Source of the DNA: Paenibacillus periandrae
Lineage (GTDB): Bacteria; Bacillota; Bacilli; Paenibacillales; NBRC-103111
Length of the DNA: 64,000 bases
Assembly: GCF_022458865.1 (NCBI RefSeq)
Contig: NZ_JAJNMU010000009.1
Location: 124,001 to 188,000, forward strand
Reading direction: 5' to 3'
Position 1 is the first letter of the stretch; the number at the start of each line of letters is the position of its first letter. Of this stretch, positions 25,991 to 34,896 are shown piece after piece. The position numbers and the translations under genes are program-made. The notes under the pieces were generated by a model, which saw only the letters and a list, made by a program, of their open reading frames with translations, was not told the DNA's origin and did no database searches.

Positions 25991-26919
25991 TATTAGATGC
26001 AGGAAGAACTTATAAACTGAAGGTTGCCAAGGAAATCGCTCCACACGGCTATTTTGTAACGGACGGCACTCAGGAAGTATTGCTCCATTACAGTGAGGTC
26101 GTAGGAACGATTAAGCCGGGTGATTCGGTAGATGTGTTCTTGTTCTACGATACCCAGGATCGTCTTGCCAGTACGATGAAAAAACCATTGATCCAGCTCG
26201 GTGAAATTGCACTTCTGGAAGTTGTTGATATTCACCCGCGATTCGGCTGTTTTCTGGAAATGGGCTTGGGCCGCAATTTGCTGCTTCCATTCAGGGAGCA
26301 ACCGGATTTGCGTGAGCTTCGTCCCCAGGTAGGGGATAAGGTGTTCGTTGAACTTGCCCATGACCGTCAAGGTCGATTACTGGCCAGAGTTGCCGGTGAG
26401 GCAGAGCTTAAGCCGATGTGCTTTGATGCTCCAACCAGCTGGAAGAACACCTGGGTTAGCGCAAGAGTGTACAAGCCGCTGCAGATGGGTACCTTTGTTG
26501 TATGTGATGGAGGCGTCGTTGGATTTGGTGTCATTGGTATGATCCACTCCACGGACCGGACCAGAAAGCTGCGTCTTGGTGAGCAGGTGGATGTGCGGAT
26601 AAGCTTTGTTCGTGAGGATGGCAATGTGAACTGTTCGATGAAGGCGGTAAAAGAGGTTGGACGGGATGAGGACTCGGAACGGATTCTTGCCTTTTTGCGT
26701 GAAAGACCAAACGGTTCCATGCCTTATTCGGATGAATCCCCTGCGGATGCGATTAATGAACGGTTCCAGATCAGTAAATCTGCTTTTAAACGGGCAATTG
26801 GTAAATTAATGCGTGAAGGCCTTGTTTATCAGGAAGGCAGCTGGACTCATCTGAGGCAGGAGCAACAACCTGAGGATAATCAGGAGTTGAAGACTGAGAG
26901 TCAGTCGGACGGAGAATAA
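25987..26919 (+). CDS. cvfB: S1-domain RNA-binding protein CvfB/YitL
   Basis: A 310-residue RNA-binding protein with tandem S1-like domains and a C-terminal winged helix (AINERFQISKSAFKRAIGKLMREGLV), the arrangement of CvfB, which influences virulence gene expression in Staphylococcus. I start at ATG 25987, overlapping the rsfS stop, with AAGGTGG about 9-11 nt upstream; the open frame extends to 25957 only by chance. It lies between rsfS and yqeM, an insertion relative to the B. subtilis order. Confidence 0.9.
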   Translation: MILDAGRTYKLKVAKEIAPHGYFVTDGTQEVLLHYSEVVGTIKPGDSVDVFLFYDTQDRLASTMKKPLIQLGEIALLEVVDIHPRFGCFLEMGLGRNLLLPFREQPDLRELRPQVGDKVFVELAHDRQGRLLARVAGEAELKPMCFDAPTSWKNTWVSARVYKPLQMGTFVVCDGGVVGFGVIGMIHSTDRTRKLRLGEQVDVRISFVREDGNVNCSMKAVKEVGRDEDSERILAFLRERPNGSMPYSDESPADAINERFQISKSAFKRAIGKLMREGLVYQEGSWTHLRQEQQPEDNQELKTESQSDGE

Positions 26920-26952
26920 TAGCTGTAAATTGTCAATTAGTAAAGGTGCTGA

Positions 26953-27750
26953 ATGATTGTGGCTTATAATCAGTTTGCGTATTATTACGATCGATTGATG
27001 GAGGACATGCCGTACGCCGAATGGCTCGAATTTCTGCAGCAGTGCTGGAAACAATATGGCCATCCACAAACGATAGCGGATCTTGGATGCGGAACAGGCA
27101 GTATAGCGCTGCCACTTGCAAAGCAAGGTCACGAAGTTTATGGCATCGATAGTTCAGAGGATATGCTGGCGGTCGCGCAGCAAAAGGCACAGGAAGCTGA
27201 AGCTCAGCATCTTTTTCAGGGAAAAGGTCGAATAACCTGGCTGCAGCAGGATTTGCGTGATTGGTCCTTGCCGGTTCAGGTTGATGCGGTCATCTCCTTA
27301 TGTGATTGTATGAATTATTTGCTGGAGGAAGAGGATGTGCAGCAGGCATTCAGACAGGCATACAATGGTCTTAAAGCCGAGGGTATATTTGTGTTCGATG
27401 TGCACACTCCCCTTCAGCTGGAAAGCTATGCGGAGGAACAGCCCTTTTTTCTAAATGAAGACGATATTGCTTATATTTGGACGAGCGAGCTGGATGAGGA
27501 GCGCTGCGAAATCGAGCATTCACTAACTATCTTTAGTCAGGTTCCTGCGAGTAATGGGAAATCTGGCTATGAGCACGGTGATTTTTTCCAACGTTTGGAG
27601 GAATATCATTCGCAGCGTGCCTACTCACTTGCATGGATGAAGCAGCAGCTATTGGCGGTTGGTTTTAACGAAGTGCTTTGTTACGGTGATTTTGTGTGGA
27701 AGCCAGCAACAGATTCGACGCAGCGTGCTTTTTTTGTAGCGAGGAAGTAG
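26953..27750 (+). CDS. yqeM: YqeM-family SAM-dependent methyltransferase
   Basis: A 265-residue class I methyltransferase. SAM motif I is IADLGCGTGSIAL near residue 40, the acidic end of beta-2 is VYGIDSS, and motif IV-like VISLCDCMNYL follows. The substrate is not known. AAAGGTG precedes ATG. Last gene of the yqeG operon and in the expected position next to the com locus. Confidence 0.92.
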   Translation: MIVAYNQFAYYYDRLMEDMPYAEWLEFLQQCWKQYGHPQTIADLGCGTGSIALPLAKQGHEVYGIDSSEDMLAVAQQKAQEAEAQHLFQGKGRITWLQQDLRDWSLPVQVDAVISLCDCMNYLLEEEDVQQAFRQAYNGLKAEGIFVFDVHTPLQLESYAEEQPFFLNEDDIAYIWTSELDEERCEIEHSLTIFSQVPASNGKSGYEHGDFFQRLEEYHSQRAYSLAWMKQQLLAVGFNEVLCYGDFVWKPATDSTQRAFFVARK

Positions 27751-27783
27751 TTGGGCTTAATCTGAACCAACACTTCTGCGCTG

Positions 27784-27870
27784 CTACAGCTTCATAAGTA
27801 GACTCCATATACATAAAATGATTCCCCAAAGTGGTAAAGCTAACAAAATTCCGTTCATGATACCTAACAT
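27784..27870 (-). CDS. Very small membrane peptide (28 aa)
   Basis: On the minus strand, ATG 27870 to TAG 27784 encodes 28 residues, almost all hydrophobic, with one Trp-rich span and a Lys-Leu end. A strong GAGGTG site sits 6 nt before the ATG, better than many annotated genes here. It lies antiparallel in the gap after yqeM. I do not recognise it; it could be a membrane microprotein or a type I toxin-like peptide. Confidence 0.5.
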   Translation of the reverse strand: MLGIMNGILLALPLWGIILCIWSLLMKL

Positions 27871-27985
27871 ATGACCCACCTCGTTCCTGAGTGATCGGAG
27901 CTGCTGCCGCTGTTCCATTGACAGCTCATATTGTTATCTTTTCCATTTAGGAAACTCTCTAATCATGCTGACTATCGCCAAATAG

Positions 27986-28018
27986 ACCTCGATTGGCTTT
28001 AATAGTGGCCATCGAGGT
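27986..28018 (+). terminator. Possible terminator after yqeM
   Basis: ACCTCGAT-T-GGC / GCC-ATCGAGGT hairpin followed by TTATT. The T run is weak, so confidence is low. The rest of 27751-28068 holds the minus-strand 28-codon ORF and nothing else I can identify. Confidence 0.45.
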
Positions 28019-28068
28019 TTATTCACGGCATGGAGAACACTATTTAACAGAGAAAGCGGGTATCCCTT

Positions 28069-28761
28069 ATGAGCGATGAAAACAGCACTGTGCAGCCCTT
28101 GGTTAAGGCAAAACCGCTCGGCATGCAGCGGGAGCTTCTCCAAATCGTAGCCATGCTGACCATGCTCATTGATCATATTGGAGCAGCCTTATATCCGGAT
28201 CAATTTCTGATATTGCGCTTTATTGGACGGATTGCTTTTCCGCTGTATGCTTTTGGTATCGTCCAAGGATACCTGTATACCCATGATATTCAGAAATACG
28301 TATTGCGGTTAGGAATTTTAGCGGTCATATCCCAATTTCCATTTATGTGGGCCTTCGACTATTTGGAAGTGAATGTGATCGGAACCTTTTTTATATGCAT
28401 ATTAACCTTGATTGCGATGGAGCGTACGCGGATTATTTTATTGCAAATCCTGTTTGCTTGTGCCGCTTTCCTGCTGTTCAGCTGGATTCCAACAGATTAC
28501 GGCACTTACGCGCTGATGATGATTTTGATCTTCAGGTACACATCTTCCTATTTTGCCTTGCTATTGCATTTTTTCTTGAACCTGTACTACTACTGGACAG
28601 GCGGCGTTATTTATCAATTTATTAGTATGGTGTCTACGATCTGGCTGATTTGGGGAGCCAAAGCAAGGCCAATCCCATTTACCATTCCACGGTGGCTCTG
28701 GTTATCGTTTTATCCTGCACATTTATTCATTCTTGCCATTATCAAATGGCTATTTTATTGA
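28069..28761 (+). CDS. TraX-family polytopic membrane protein
   Basis: A 230-residue membrane protein with about seven hydrophobic helices. The N-terminal ILLQIVAMLTMLIDHIGA-like segment (seen as ELLQIVAMLTMLIDHIGAAL) and RFIGRIAFPLYAF are the TraX signature; TraX acetylates F-pilin in plasmids, while chromosomal Firmicutes homologues are thought to be membrane acyltransferases of unknown substrate. No conjugation genes are nearby. The ribosome-binding site is weak. Function beyond family membership cannot be stated. Confidence 0.85.
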   Translation: MSDENSTVQPLVKAKPLGMQRELLQIVAMLTMLIDHIGAALYPDQFLILRFIGRIAFPLYAFGIVQGYLYTHDIQKYVLRLGILAVISQFPFMWAFDYLEVNVIGTFFICILTLIAMERTRIILLQILFACAAFLLFSWIPTDYGTYALMMILIFRYTSSYFALLLHFFLNLYYYWTGGVIYQFISMVSTIWLIWGAKARPIPFTIPRWLWLSFYPAHLFILAIIKWLFY

Positions 28762-28789
28762 AAAAACGGTGTGTACAAGCAGGCGTGAC

Positions 28790-28819
28790 TTGACACAGCA
28801 GCTGTTTTTTACATATAAT
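28790..28819 (+). promoter_or_regulatory. Sigma-A promoter of leuS
   Basis: Consensus TTGACA (28790-28795), 18-nt spacer, TATAAT (28814-28819). Transcription would start near 28826, at the head of the T-box leader. Confidence 0.9.
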
Positions 28820-28825
28820 CGCCTT

Positions 28826-29126
28826 ATATGAACTAGCGGCAGTGATAGGAAGTAGTAGCTACGTACCATTTTTCAGAGAGTCAGTGTTAGGGTGAGAGCT
28901 GGCAAATGGGAAGAGTGAACTCGTCTTGGAGCCAGAAGGTCAATGCTTGAACGATGCTGAGGTTGAATACGTCAACAGAGCAAACACAAGTCTAACCGGA
29001 TCGTTGCCCCCGCGTTAAGGGGAAGAGTGAACACGGGCAAAGCATGCTCGCTGTTAACTAGGGTGGTACCACGGGAAGCACGCCTCTCGTCCCTAGCCGT
29101 TGCGCTAGCGATGAGGGGCTTTTTTG
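28826..29126 (+). promoter_or_regulatory. T-box riboswitch, leucine-specific, upstream of leuS
   Basis: Leader RNA that senses uncharged tRNA-Leu and lets transcription continue into leuS. The T-box sequence AGGGTGGTACCACG is at 29060-29073; its TGGT pairs with the tRNA acceptor end, and the T at the variable position suits the A discriminator of tRNA-Leu. In stem I, the specifier loop GAACTCG (about 28917-28923) carries a CTC leucine codon at 28920-28922. The competing terminator is the GCCTCTCGT / GATGAGGGGC stem at 29082-29119 with a T run to about 29125. Confidence 0.95.
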
Positions 29127-29155
29127 TTTGGACATAATGAAAGGGGATTAACAGA

Positions 29156-31606
29156 ATGACAGAGGAAATCAAAGAACAGCAGGGCTATAACCCACAGGCC
29201 ATCGAGCCGAAATGGCAAGGATATTGGGACGATCATAAATCCTTTAAAGTGCTGGAGGACGATAGCAAACCGAAATTTTATGCGTTGGATATGTTTCCTT
29301 ATCCGTCGGGAGCCGGACTTCACGTAGGACATCCGGAGGGCTACACGGCCACGGATATTGTTTCCCGTTATAAAAGAATGCGCGGCTATAACGTGCTGCA
29401 CCCGATGGGCTGGGATGCATTCGGACTGCCTGCAGAGCAGCATGCATTGGATACGGGACAGCACCCCCGTGACATAACGATCAAAAATATTAATAATTTT
29501 CGCCGTCAAATCAAGTCGCTGGGCTTCTCCTACGATTGGGACCGTGAGGTCAGCACGACCGACCCGGATTATTATAAATGGACGCAGTGGATTTTTATTC
29601 AGCTGTATAACAAAGGACTTGCCTATGTAGATGAGGTTGCTGTGAACTGGTGTCCGGCACTGGGTACGGTATTGGCTAATGAAGAAGTTATCAACGGCTT
29701 GAGTGAGCGTGGTAATCATCCTGTCGTGCGTAAGCCGATGCGTCAGTGGGTATTGCGAATTACAGAGTACGCAGAGCGGCTGCTGGACGATCTGGAGGAG
29801 CTGGACTGGTCTGAGTCGATTAAAGATATGCAGCGGAATTGGATCGGGAAATCGAAGGGTGCCGAGGTCGTATTTGCGATTGACGGACATCAAGGTGAGG
29901 GCTTGAAGGTATTTACCACTCGCCCAGATACCCTTTTTGGTGCCACCTACTGCGTTATGGCTCCTGAGCATGATTTGGTAGCGAGCATTACAACACCTGA
30001 ACAGGACGCAGCAGTGAAGGCTTACCAGGAAAAAGCGTCACATAAAAGCGATCTGGAGAGAACGGATCTGGCCAAGGATAAATCCGGTGTATTCACAGGT
30101 GCGTATGCGGTCAATCCGGTAAATGGCGCCAAGGTACCGATCTGGATTTCCGATTATGTGCTGGCTGGTTATGGAACAGGCGCGATTATGGCTGTACCTG
30201 GGCATGATCAACGTGACTGGGAGTTCGCCAAGCAGTTTGATCTGCCGATTGTTGAGGTTATAACAGGCGGTGACATTACGAAGGAAGCTTATTCAGGAGA
30301 CGGAGCGCACGTTAATTCAGAGCTGTTGAACGGATTGACGAATGTGCAGGCGATTGCCACGATGGTTGAATGGCTGGAGTCGAACGGTAAAGGTCACGGT
30401 AAAGTCACATATAGACTGCGTGACTGGTTATTCAGCCGTCAGCGTTACTGGGGAGAGCCGATTCCGATTTTACATCTTGAGGATGGCACAATGAAAACTG
30501 TTCCTGTTGATCAATTGCCTTTACTGCTGCCGGATATCGAGCAAATCGCTCCTTCGGGTACAGGAGAATCACCACTGGCTGTTGTCACAGAATGGGTAGA
30601 AACTATAGATCCTGAGACCGGTATGAAAGCGCGCCGCGAAACAAACACGATGCCGCAATGGGCAGGCAGCTGCTGGTATTATCTGCGTTTTATCGATCCA
30701 AAGAATGACAAGGAGCTGTGCTCACAGGAGCTTCAGCAAAAATGGCTGCCGGTGGATCTGTATATTGGCGGTGCCGAGCATGCGGTGCTTCACTTGCTGT
30801 ACGCACGTTTTTGGCATAAGGTGTTGTACGATCTGGGTGTGGTTGCAACAAAAGAGCCTTTCCACAAGCTGGTCAACCAAGGAATGATTTTGGGTGAAAA
30901 CAATGAAAAAATGAGTAAATCGCGTGGTAATGTGATCAACCCGGATGAGATCGTTAATGAATTCGGCGCGGATACACTGCGGATGTACGAAATGTTTATG
31001 GGGCCGCTAGAAGCGACGAAGCCTTGGAATATTAACGGCGTTGAAGGAAACTTCCGTTTCCTGAACCGGATTTGGCGGATGTTTGTCGGAGATAATGGTC
31101 AGCTGCATTCCAAGATTTCCTCTGACGAGACCTTGGGAAGTGAATCCTTCAAGCGTACCTGGCATCGTTCGATTAAAAAAATTACCGAGGATTTCGAAGC
31201 ACTGCGCTTTAATACAGCAATCAGCCAATTGATGATTTTTACGAACGAGGCTTATAAAACAGATCGTCTGCCCAAAGCAGCGATGGAGCATTTTGTTCAA
31301 ATGCTTTCCCCGATCGCACCTCATATCGCTGAAGAGCTGTGGGAGAAGCTGGGGCATACGGGCTCAGTGACTTATGCCGAATGGCCAGTGTATGATGAAG
31401 CATGGACTGTAGATAATGAGATCGAAATCGTTGTACAGGTGAATGGAAAAATCGTGGAGCGCGCACTTGTTTCCAAAGATGCCGATGAAGCGGCTCTGCA
31501 GGAATTGGCGATGGGCTCTGAGAAGGTCCAGGAAGCTATGGCTGGCAAAACTGTAAGGAAAGTAATCGCGGTAAAAGGAAAGCTTGTTAACATCGTAGTT
31601 GGCTAA
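29156..31606 (+). CDS. leuS: Leucyl-tRNA synthetase
   Basis: Charges tRNA-Leu. 816 residues, full length for a bacterial class Ia enzyme. The HIGH-type motif is HVGH ([15 protein letters not shown]), the KMSKS motif is [11 protein letters not shown], and the editing domain contains the TTRPDT-type signature [13 protein letters not shown] and the [18 protein letters not shown] segment. AAAGGGG precedes ATG. Preceded by its own promoter and a leucine T-box, so expression rises when charged tRNA-Leu is low. It splits the usual yqeM-comER adjacency. Confidence 0.98.
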   Translation: MTEEIKEQQGYNPQAIEPKWQGYWDDHKSFKVLEDDSKPKFYALDMFPYPSGAGLHVGHPEGYTATDIVSRYKRMRGYNVLHPMGWDAFGLPAEQHALDTGQHPRDITIKNINNFRRQIKSLGFSYDWDREVSTTDPDYYKWTQWIFIQLYNKGLAYVDEVAVNWCPALGTVLANEEVINGLSERGNHPVVRKPMRQWVLRITEYAERLLDDLEELDWSESIKDMQRNWIGKSKGAEVVFAIDGHQGEGLKVFTTRPDTLFGATYCVMAPEHDLVASITTPEQDAAVKAYQEKASHKSDLERTDLAKDKSGVFTGAYAVNPVNGAKVPIWISDYVLAGYGTGAIMAVPGHDQRDWEFAKQFDLPIVEVITGGDITKEAYSGDGAHVNSELLNGLTNVQAIATMVEWLESNGKGHGKVTYRLRDWLFSRQRYWGEPIPILHLEDGTMKTVPVDQLPLLLPDIEQIAPSGTGESPLAVVTEWVETIDPETGMKARRETNTMPQWAGSCWYYLRFIDPKNDKELCSQELQQKWLPVDLYIGGAEHAVLHLLYARFWHKVLYDLGVVATKEPFHKLVNQGMILGENNEKMSKSRGNVINPDEIVNEFGADTLRMYEMFMGPLEATKPWNINGVEGNFRFLNRIWRMFVGDNGQLHSKISSDETLGSESFKRTWHRSIKKITEDFEALRFNTAISQLMIFTNEAYKTDRLPKAAMEHFVQMLSPIAPHIAEELWEKLGHTGSVTYAEWPVYDEAWTVDNEIEIVVQVNGKIVERALVSKDADEAALQELAMGSEKVQEAMAGKTVRKVIAVKGKLVNIVVG

Positions 31607-31653
31607 TTGAGCCTGGCTGCCAATCGACTCATGATTGCTTGACTAATTTAAAT

Positions 31654-31677
31654 AACCGTCCGGTTGCGCGGACGGTT
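31654..31677. terminator. Hairpin between convergent leuS and comER
   Basis: Perfect 8-bp GC-rich stem AACCGTCC / GGACGGTT with an 8-nt loop, 48 bp after leuS. There is no T run on either strand, so its role as a terminator is likely from position only. Confidence 0.5.
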
Positions 31678-31705
31678 CATACGAGGAAAACGTGAAAGCA
31701 TCGCG

Positions 31706-32539
31706 TTAGTCGGCACTTGCGCCGAAAAACCGGGCTTTCACTTTTTCCACATCTTCTTCATATTTGGAATGAGTTGTGCGGATCAGTTTATTAAACATCC
31801 CGTGCAGCTCATTTTCCATTATACGGAGCCCTTCGGCCGTAATTCCACCGGGCACTGCAACCTGTTTTTGCAAGGATAAAGGTGTAAACCCGCCAACGGT
31901 CAGCAGCTTGCCTGTTCCAAGCAGCATTTCGCATGCTAGTCGTGTCGCTTCAGGCTCGGAAATTCCGGTTTCTTCAACTGCGGCATCGACGAATTTTTGT
32001 ATGAAATAAGCTATAAATGCCGGTCCAACACTTGTCAGGTCAGATGAAATACGTGCATGCTCCTCGGATATACGTATCGGTGTACTGATGAAGGCAAGTA
32101 AGTTCTCGACTAGCTCAATATCTTGCTCAGACATGCGATCGCTATACATACATAGAGTCGCACCGCTGGATACATAGTTGGTAATACTGGGTATCATTTT
32201 GGCAATCTTGCAGTTGAGCTGCCCTTCCAAATGACTAATAAGCACAGGGCTTGTTATGGACACGAATATATGTGAACCATCTATCTCGTCCTTCAGTTCA
32301 TCAATGACTGCTTTATACTCCAATGGCTTGACGCATATAAACAATATTTCGGAATGCTGTAAAACATCGATGCTGGAGTGGGAAACTCGGATACCGGGAT
32401 AGGCAGCTGCTAATCGTTCTGCTTTGGACAGGGTGCGGTTTGTGATCGTAATTTGCTCCGGCAGGAGCGCACCCGCTTGAATGAACGCTTCGATTAATAT
32501 GCTGCCCATGCTGCCTGTACCGATGAATCCAACTTGCAT
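31706..32539 (-). CDS. comER: ComER, late competence protein (pyrroline-5-carboxylate reductase-like)
   Basis: A 277-residue oxidoreductase-like protein; N-terminal Rossmann motif VGFIGTGSMGS and the C-terminal P5CR dimerisation region (SVGPAFIAYFIQ, AVPGGITAEGL). Its divergent position opposite comEA identifies it as ComER, which in Bacillus affects competence and sporulation/biofilm gene activity rather than proline synthesis. I start at ATG 32539, behind AAGGGGGG; the reading frame could extend upstream into the comEA region without ribosome-binding support. Confidence 0.92.
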   Translation of the reverse strand: MQVGFIGTGSMGSILIEAFIQAGALLPEQITITNRTLSKAERLAAAYPGIRVSHSSIDVLQHSEILFICVKPLEYKAVIDELKDEIDGSHIFVSITSPVLISHLEGQLNCKIAKMIPSITNYVSSGATLCMYSDRMSEQDIELVENLLAFISTPIRISEEHARISSDLTSVGPAFIAYFIQKFVDAAVEETGISEPEATRLACEMLLGTGKLLTVGGFTPLSLQKQVAVPGGITAEGLRIMENELHGMFNKLIRTTHSKYEEDVEKVKARFFGASAD

Positions 32540-32713
32540 AGCCATCCCCCCTTGGATCAATAGACCTTCCTTTATGCCTATGCGGATGAGGTTGGGATTA
32601 TGCAGCAATTGAGCCATGGTCACGAAAATGAAGGGTCCAATAAGCGCTTAGGGTGGAATGCAATGATGAACCATATTCAAATTTACTCTCACCAGAACGG
32701 AGGGAATTTACTT

Positions 32714-33292
32714 TTGAACCTTAACAGTGGATGGAGCATCAAATGGGTAGTGTGGCTTGTAACTGCTGCTATTATTTTGGTCATGGCGTGGTGCGGTTAC
32801 TCTTGGTATGGGCGTAGTTTTCCCCAGTCAACCGGATGGCACAATGCTAATGAAGAGATGCAAACGTTTTTACTCAAGCAATCAGAAGAAAAGCTGAAGA
32901 AGGCAGAAATTTCCGCTGAGCAGGGAAAGAATGCATCGACACCCGCAAAAGCAGTCACAGATAAAAATGTTCCCAAGGATACATCGGCTACCGCCCAAAC
33001 GAATCCGGACCCACTGGCGTTAGAGGCTGCTTCTCCCGTAAACAAGCCCGATCCCGTGTTACCTGACCCAGCTTCCAAGCCAGTATCAACTAAAGGCACG
33101 GTGCATCTTAACAAAGCCACGCAGGCACAGTTGATTACCATACCTGGCATCGGTGAAGCCAAAGCCAAAGCTATAATTGCCCATCGCAAGCAAATTGGAG
33201 GTTTTCAGAGAATCGATCAGCTGTTGGATGTGAAAGGGATCGGAGAGAAGCTGCTGGAGAAAATGAAGCCTTATCTGGTTCTGGAACCTTGA
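32714..33292 (+). CDS. comEA: ComEA, DNA-uptake receptor
   Basis: Membrane-anchored DNA-binding protein that brings transforming DNA to the ComEC channel. One N-terminal transmembrane helix (about residues 10-27), a flexible Lys/Ala/Pro-rich stretch, and a C-terminal helix-hairpin-helix domain (HLNKATQAQLITIPGIGEAK and IDQLLDVKGIGEKLLEK). I favour TTG 32714, with GGAGGG 9 nt upstream and the membrane span right after it; ATG 32663 behind GGGTGG is the alternative. It diverges from comER, and comEB follows. Confidence 0.93.
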   Translation: MNLNSGWSIKWVVWLVTAAIILVMAWCGYSWYGRSFPQSTGWHNANEEMQTFLLKQSEEKLKKAEISAEQGKNASTPAKAVTDKNVPKDTSATAQTNPDPLALEAASPVNKPDPVLPDPASKPVSTKGTVHLNKATQAQLITIPGIGEAKAKAIIAHRKQIGGFQRIDQLLDVKGIGEKLLEKMKPYLVLEP

Positions 33293-33371
33293 TCAAGCCT
33301 TTTGTTTTGAGGAAAAGTATGAGAAAATAGTATCAATACCTATTCTATTATAACTTATGGAGAACCAACTA

Positions 33372-33893
33372 ATGACAACCCGCAAAGATTGGGACACTTA
33401 CTTTCTGGATATGGCTTATATGGCTTCAACCCGTTCCCGCTGTAACCGCAGACATGTCGGAGCCGTACTGGTGCAAGGGAAAAAACTTCTGGGTGCTGCT
33501 TATAATGGTGCGCCTATGGGGGTGCCGGATTGTTCGGAAGCTGGCTGCATGCTTGTAGAGGAATATGAGCTTTTAAATCTTGAAGGCGCAGAGCAGGTTC
33601 TCAAAAAACAACGCTGCATCCGCACCATTCATGCCGAGCAAAATCTGCTGTTGTTTACAGATCCAAAGGATCGTGAGAATTCTGTCGTTTATGTAACCGA
33701 CCAGCCGTGCTGGACCTGCTCGAACATGCTGGCCAACAGCGGAGTTATCGAAATCGTGTACCATCGTCCATACAATAAGGACAGCGCCAAGGTGACAGCA
33801 TTGATGGAGCAAAAGGGAATTATTTTTCGCAGTCTGGAGTCCTATGTACCGCCTTCTGGAACGAGTGATCCTATCAAGGATGGCGCGGAGTGA
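33372..33893 (+). CDS. comEB: ComEB, dCMP/deoxycytidylate deaminase family protein
   Basis: Zinc-dependent cytidine-deaminase-fold enzyme: IHAEQN supplies the His and catalytic Glu, QPCWTC the two zinc Cys. 173 residues. In the comE operon it is not needed for DNA uptake itself; dCMP deamination supplies dUMP, and a polar-localisation role for ComGA has been described in Bacillus. Start at ATG 33372, 9 nt after GGAG; ATG 33357 has no site. The stop overlaps the next gene's start. Confidence 0.93.
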   Translation: MTTRKDWDTYFLDMAYMASTRSRCNRRHVGAVLVQGKKLLGAAYNGAPMGVPDCSEAGCMLVEEYELLNLEGAEQVLKKQRCIRTIHAEQNLLLFTDPKDRENSVVYVTDQPCWTCSNMLANSGVIEIVYHRPYNKDSAKVTALMEQKGIIFRSLESYVPPSGTSDPIKDGAE

Positions 33894-34774
33894 TGGACAG
33901 AAGATTTGTGAACCATATACCACAAAAATTCATTCCTATGAAATTGGATATTTTGTTCAAGATGGTATTTGGCAGCAGCAAGGTAATATTAGGTGATTTT
34001 TTGTCCGCAGTAGTTGGCAGCAAAGTGGAAGTTGAAGAGATCATCAATAATGAGCTTGCCAAAGAGAATCTTGCTGAAAAGAAAAGTATTTTAGATGTGC
34101 TTGCATCTCTAGAGGGTGGTAGTAAAGCCAATATAGAAGTGCAATTGAGCAGTCACAATATGTTTAGTGAGAGATCTCTTTATTATTGGAGTAAGCTGTA
34201 TGGAAGACAAATTCCTGAAGGCTTTGACTATTCTCATTTAAGAAAAGTGATTTGTATAAATATTGTAGACTTTAACCTACAGACGAATAAAGATATCACT
34301 CATTATCATACTGAGTTCAATATCAGAAGAGAAGATGGCAAACTATTTAGTGATCACTTATCACTTCATTTTTTGGAGCTTCCCAAGCTAACTGAATCAA
34401 AAGAGCCTGTAAATAGGCTTGAGCTATGGTTGAAGTTTTTAAATGCTGAATCTGAGGAGGAATTGAAAATGATTTCAGATAAAGATTCATTGCTTTCAGA
34501 TGCATACTTGGAACGAATTAAAGCATTTGCAGATGAAGCTAAAATGCACGAAATCGATGCCAGACAAAAGGAATTGATGGATAGTATAACCTCTATTAAC
34601 TATGCCAAACAAGAAGGCAGGAAAGAAGGCAGGAAAGAAGGTAAACAAGAAGGTAAACAAGAAGGCAGGATTGAAGTAGTTAAAGAGATGTATGCTGGTG
34701 GTATGTCAATTGAAACAATAGCTAAAGTTCTCAAGCAAAGTGAAGCTGAGATTCGCAAATATGTAAATATGTAA
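33893..34774 (+). CDS. Rpn-family PD-(D/E)XK nuclease inserted in the comE operon
   Basis: A 293-residue protein of the Rpn/PDDEXK transposase-like nuclease family, whose E. coli members cut DNA and promote RecA-independent recombination, and in some strains act in phage defence. Landmarks: LDILFKMVFGSSK near residue 20, then the catalytic set Asp68, Glu82 and Gln84 (ILDVLASLEGG...NIEVQL). The C-terminus has a charged KEG-repeat helix (about residues 241-259) before a small helix-turn-helix-like end. Its base use is more AT-rich than comEB and comEC. It overlaps the comEB stop (TGATG) and is closed by a terminator, which splits comEB from comEC. Likely acquired. Confidence 0.85.
   Translation: MDRRFVNHIPQKFIPMKLDILFKMVFGSSKVILGDFLSAVVGSKVEVEEIINNELAKENLAEKKSILDVLASLEGGSKANIEVQLSSHNMFSERSLYYWSKLYGRQIPEGFDYSHLRKVICINIVDFNLQTNKDITHYHTEFNIRREDGKLFSDHLSLHFLELPKLTESKEPVNRLELWLKFLNAESEEELKMISDKDSLLSDAYLERIKAFADEAKMHEIDARQKELMDSITSINYAKQEGRKEGRKEGKQEGKQEGRIEVVKEMYAGGMSIETIAKVLKQSEAEIRKYVNM
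34613..34669 (+). repeat. Tandem 12-bp coding repeat in the rpn-like gene
   Basis: Four and three-quarter 12-bp units (GAAGGCAGGAAA twice, GAAGGTAAACAA twice, then GAAGGCAGG) encode repeated E-G-R/K-K/Q residues. Unit number can change by slippage without a frameshift. Similar KEG repeats are common in this nuclease family. Confidence 0.9.
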
Positions 34775-34824
34775 ACAGCGGGTATTACAAAGATAATCAT
34801 AATTATTACTATTATGGGGAAGAA

Positions 34825-34860
34825 CCTCTTCATGCACCCTTAGGTGCAAGAGGTTTTTTT
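34825..34860 (+). terminator. Intrinsic terminator after the rpn-like gene, before comEC
   Basis: CCTCTT...TGCACC / GGTGCA-AGAGG stem with a CTTA loop and two unpaired bases in the left arm, followed by seven T. It would separate comEC from upstream comE transcription. Confidence 0.85.
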
Positions 34861-34896
34861 GTGTTTTATCCATAATTTCATGGAGGAGGCTGCTGG

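Noticed and set aside
28069..28761. TraX-like gene as evidence of a conjugative element
   Set aside because: No relaxase, pilus, integrase or att-like repeats nearby; chromosomal TraX-family genes are common in Firmicutes.
29105..29971. 288-codon open frame on the minus strand opposite leuS
   Set aside because: Fully antisense to a certain gene, overlaps the T-box terminator, has no ribosome-binding site or recognisable domain.
34613..34669. Tandem repeats as a possible CRISPR array
   Set aside because: Units are 12 bp, in frame, without spacers, and encode the KEG repeats of the nuclease.
33893..34774. Rpn-like gene as an insertion sequence with ends
   Set aside because: Despite the family's transposase-like name, I see no terminal inverted repeats or target-site duplication around it.
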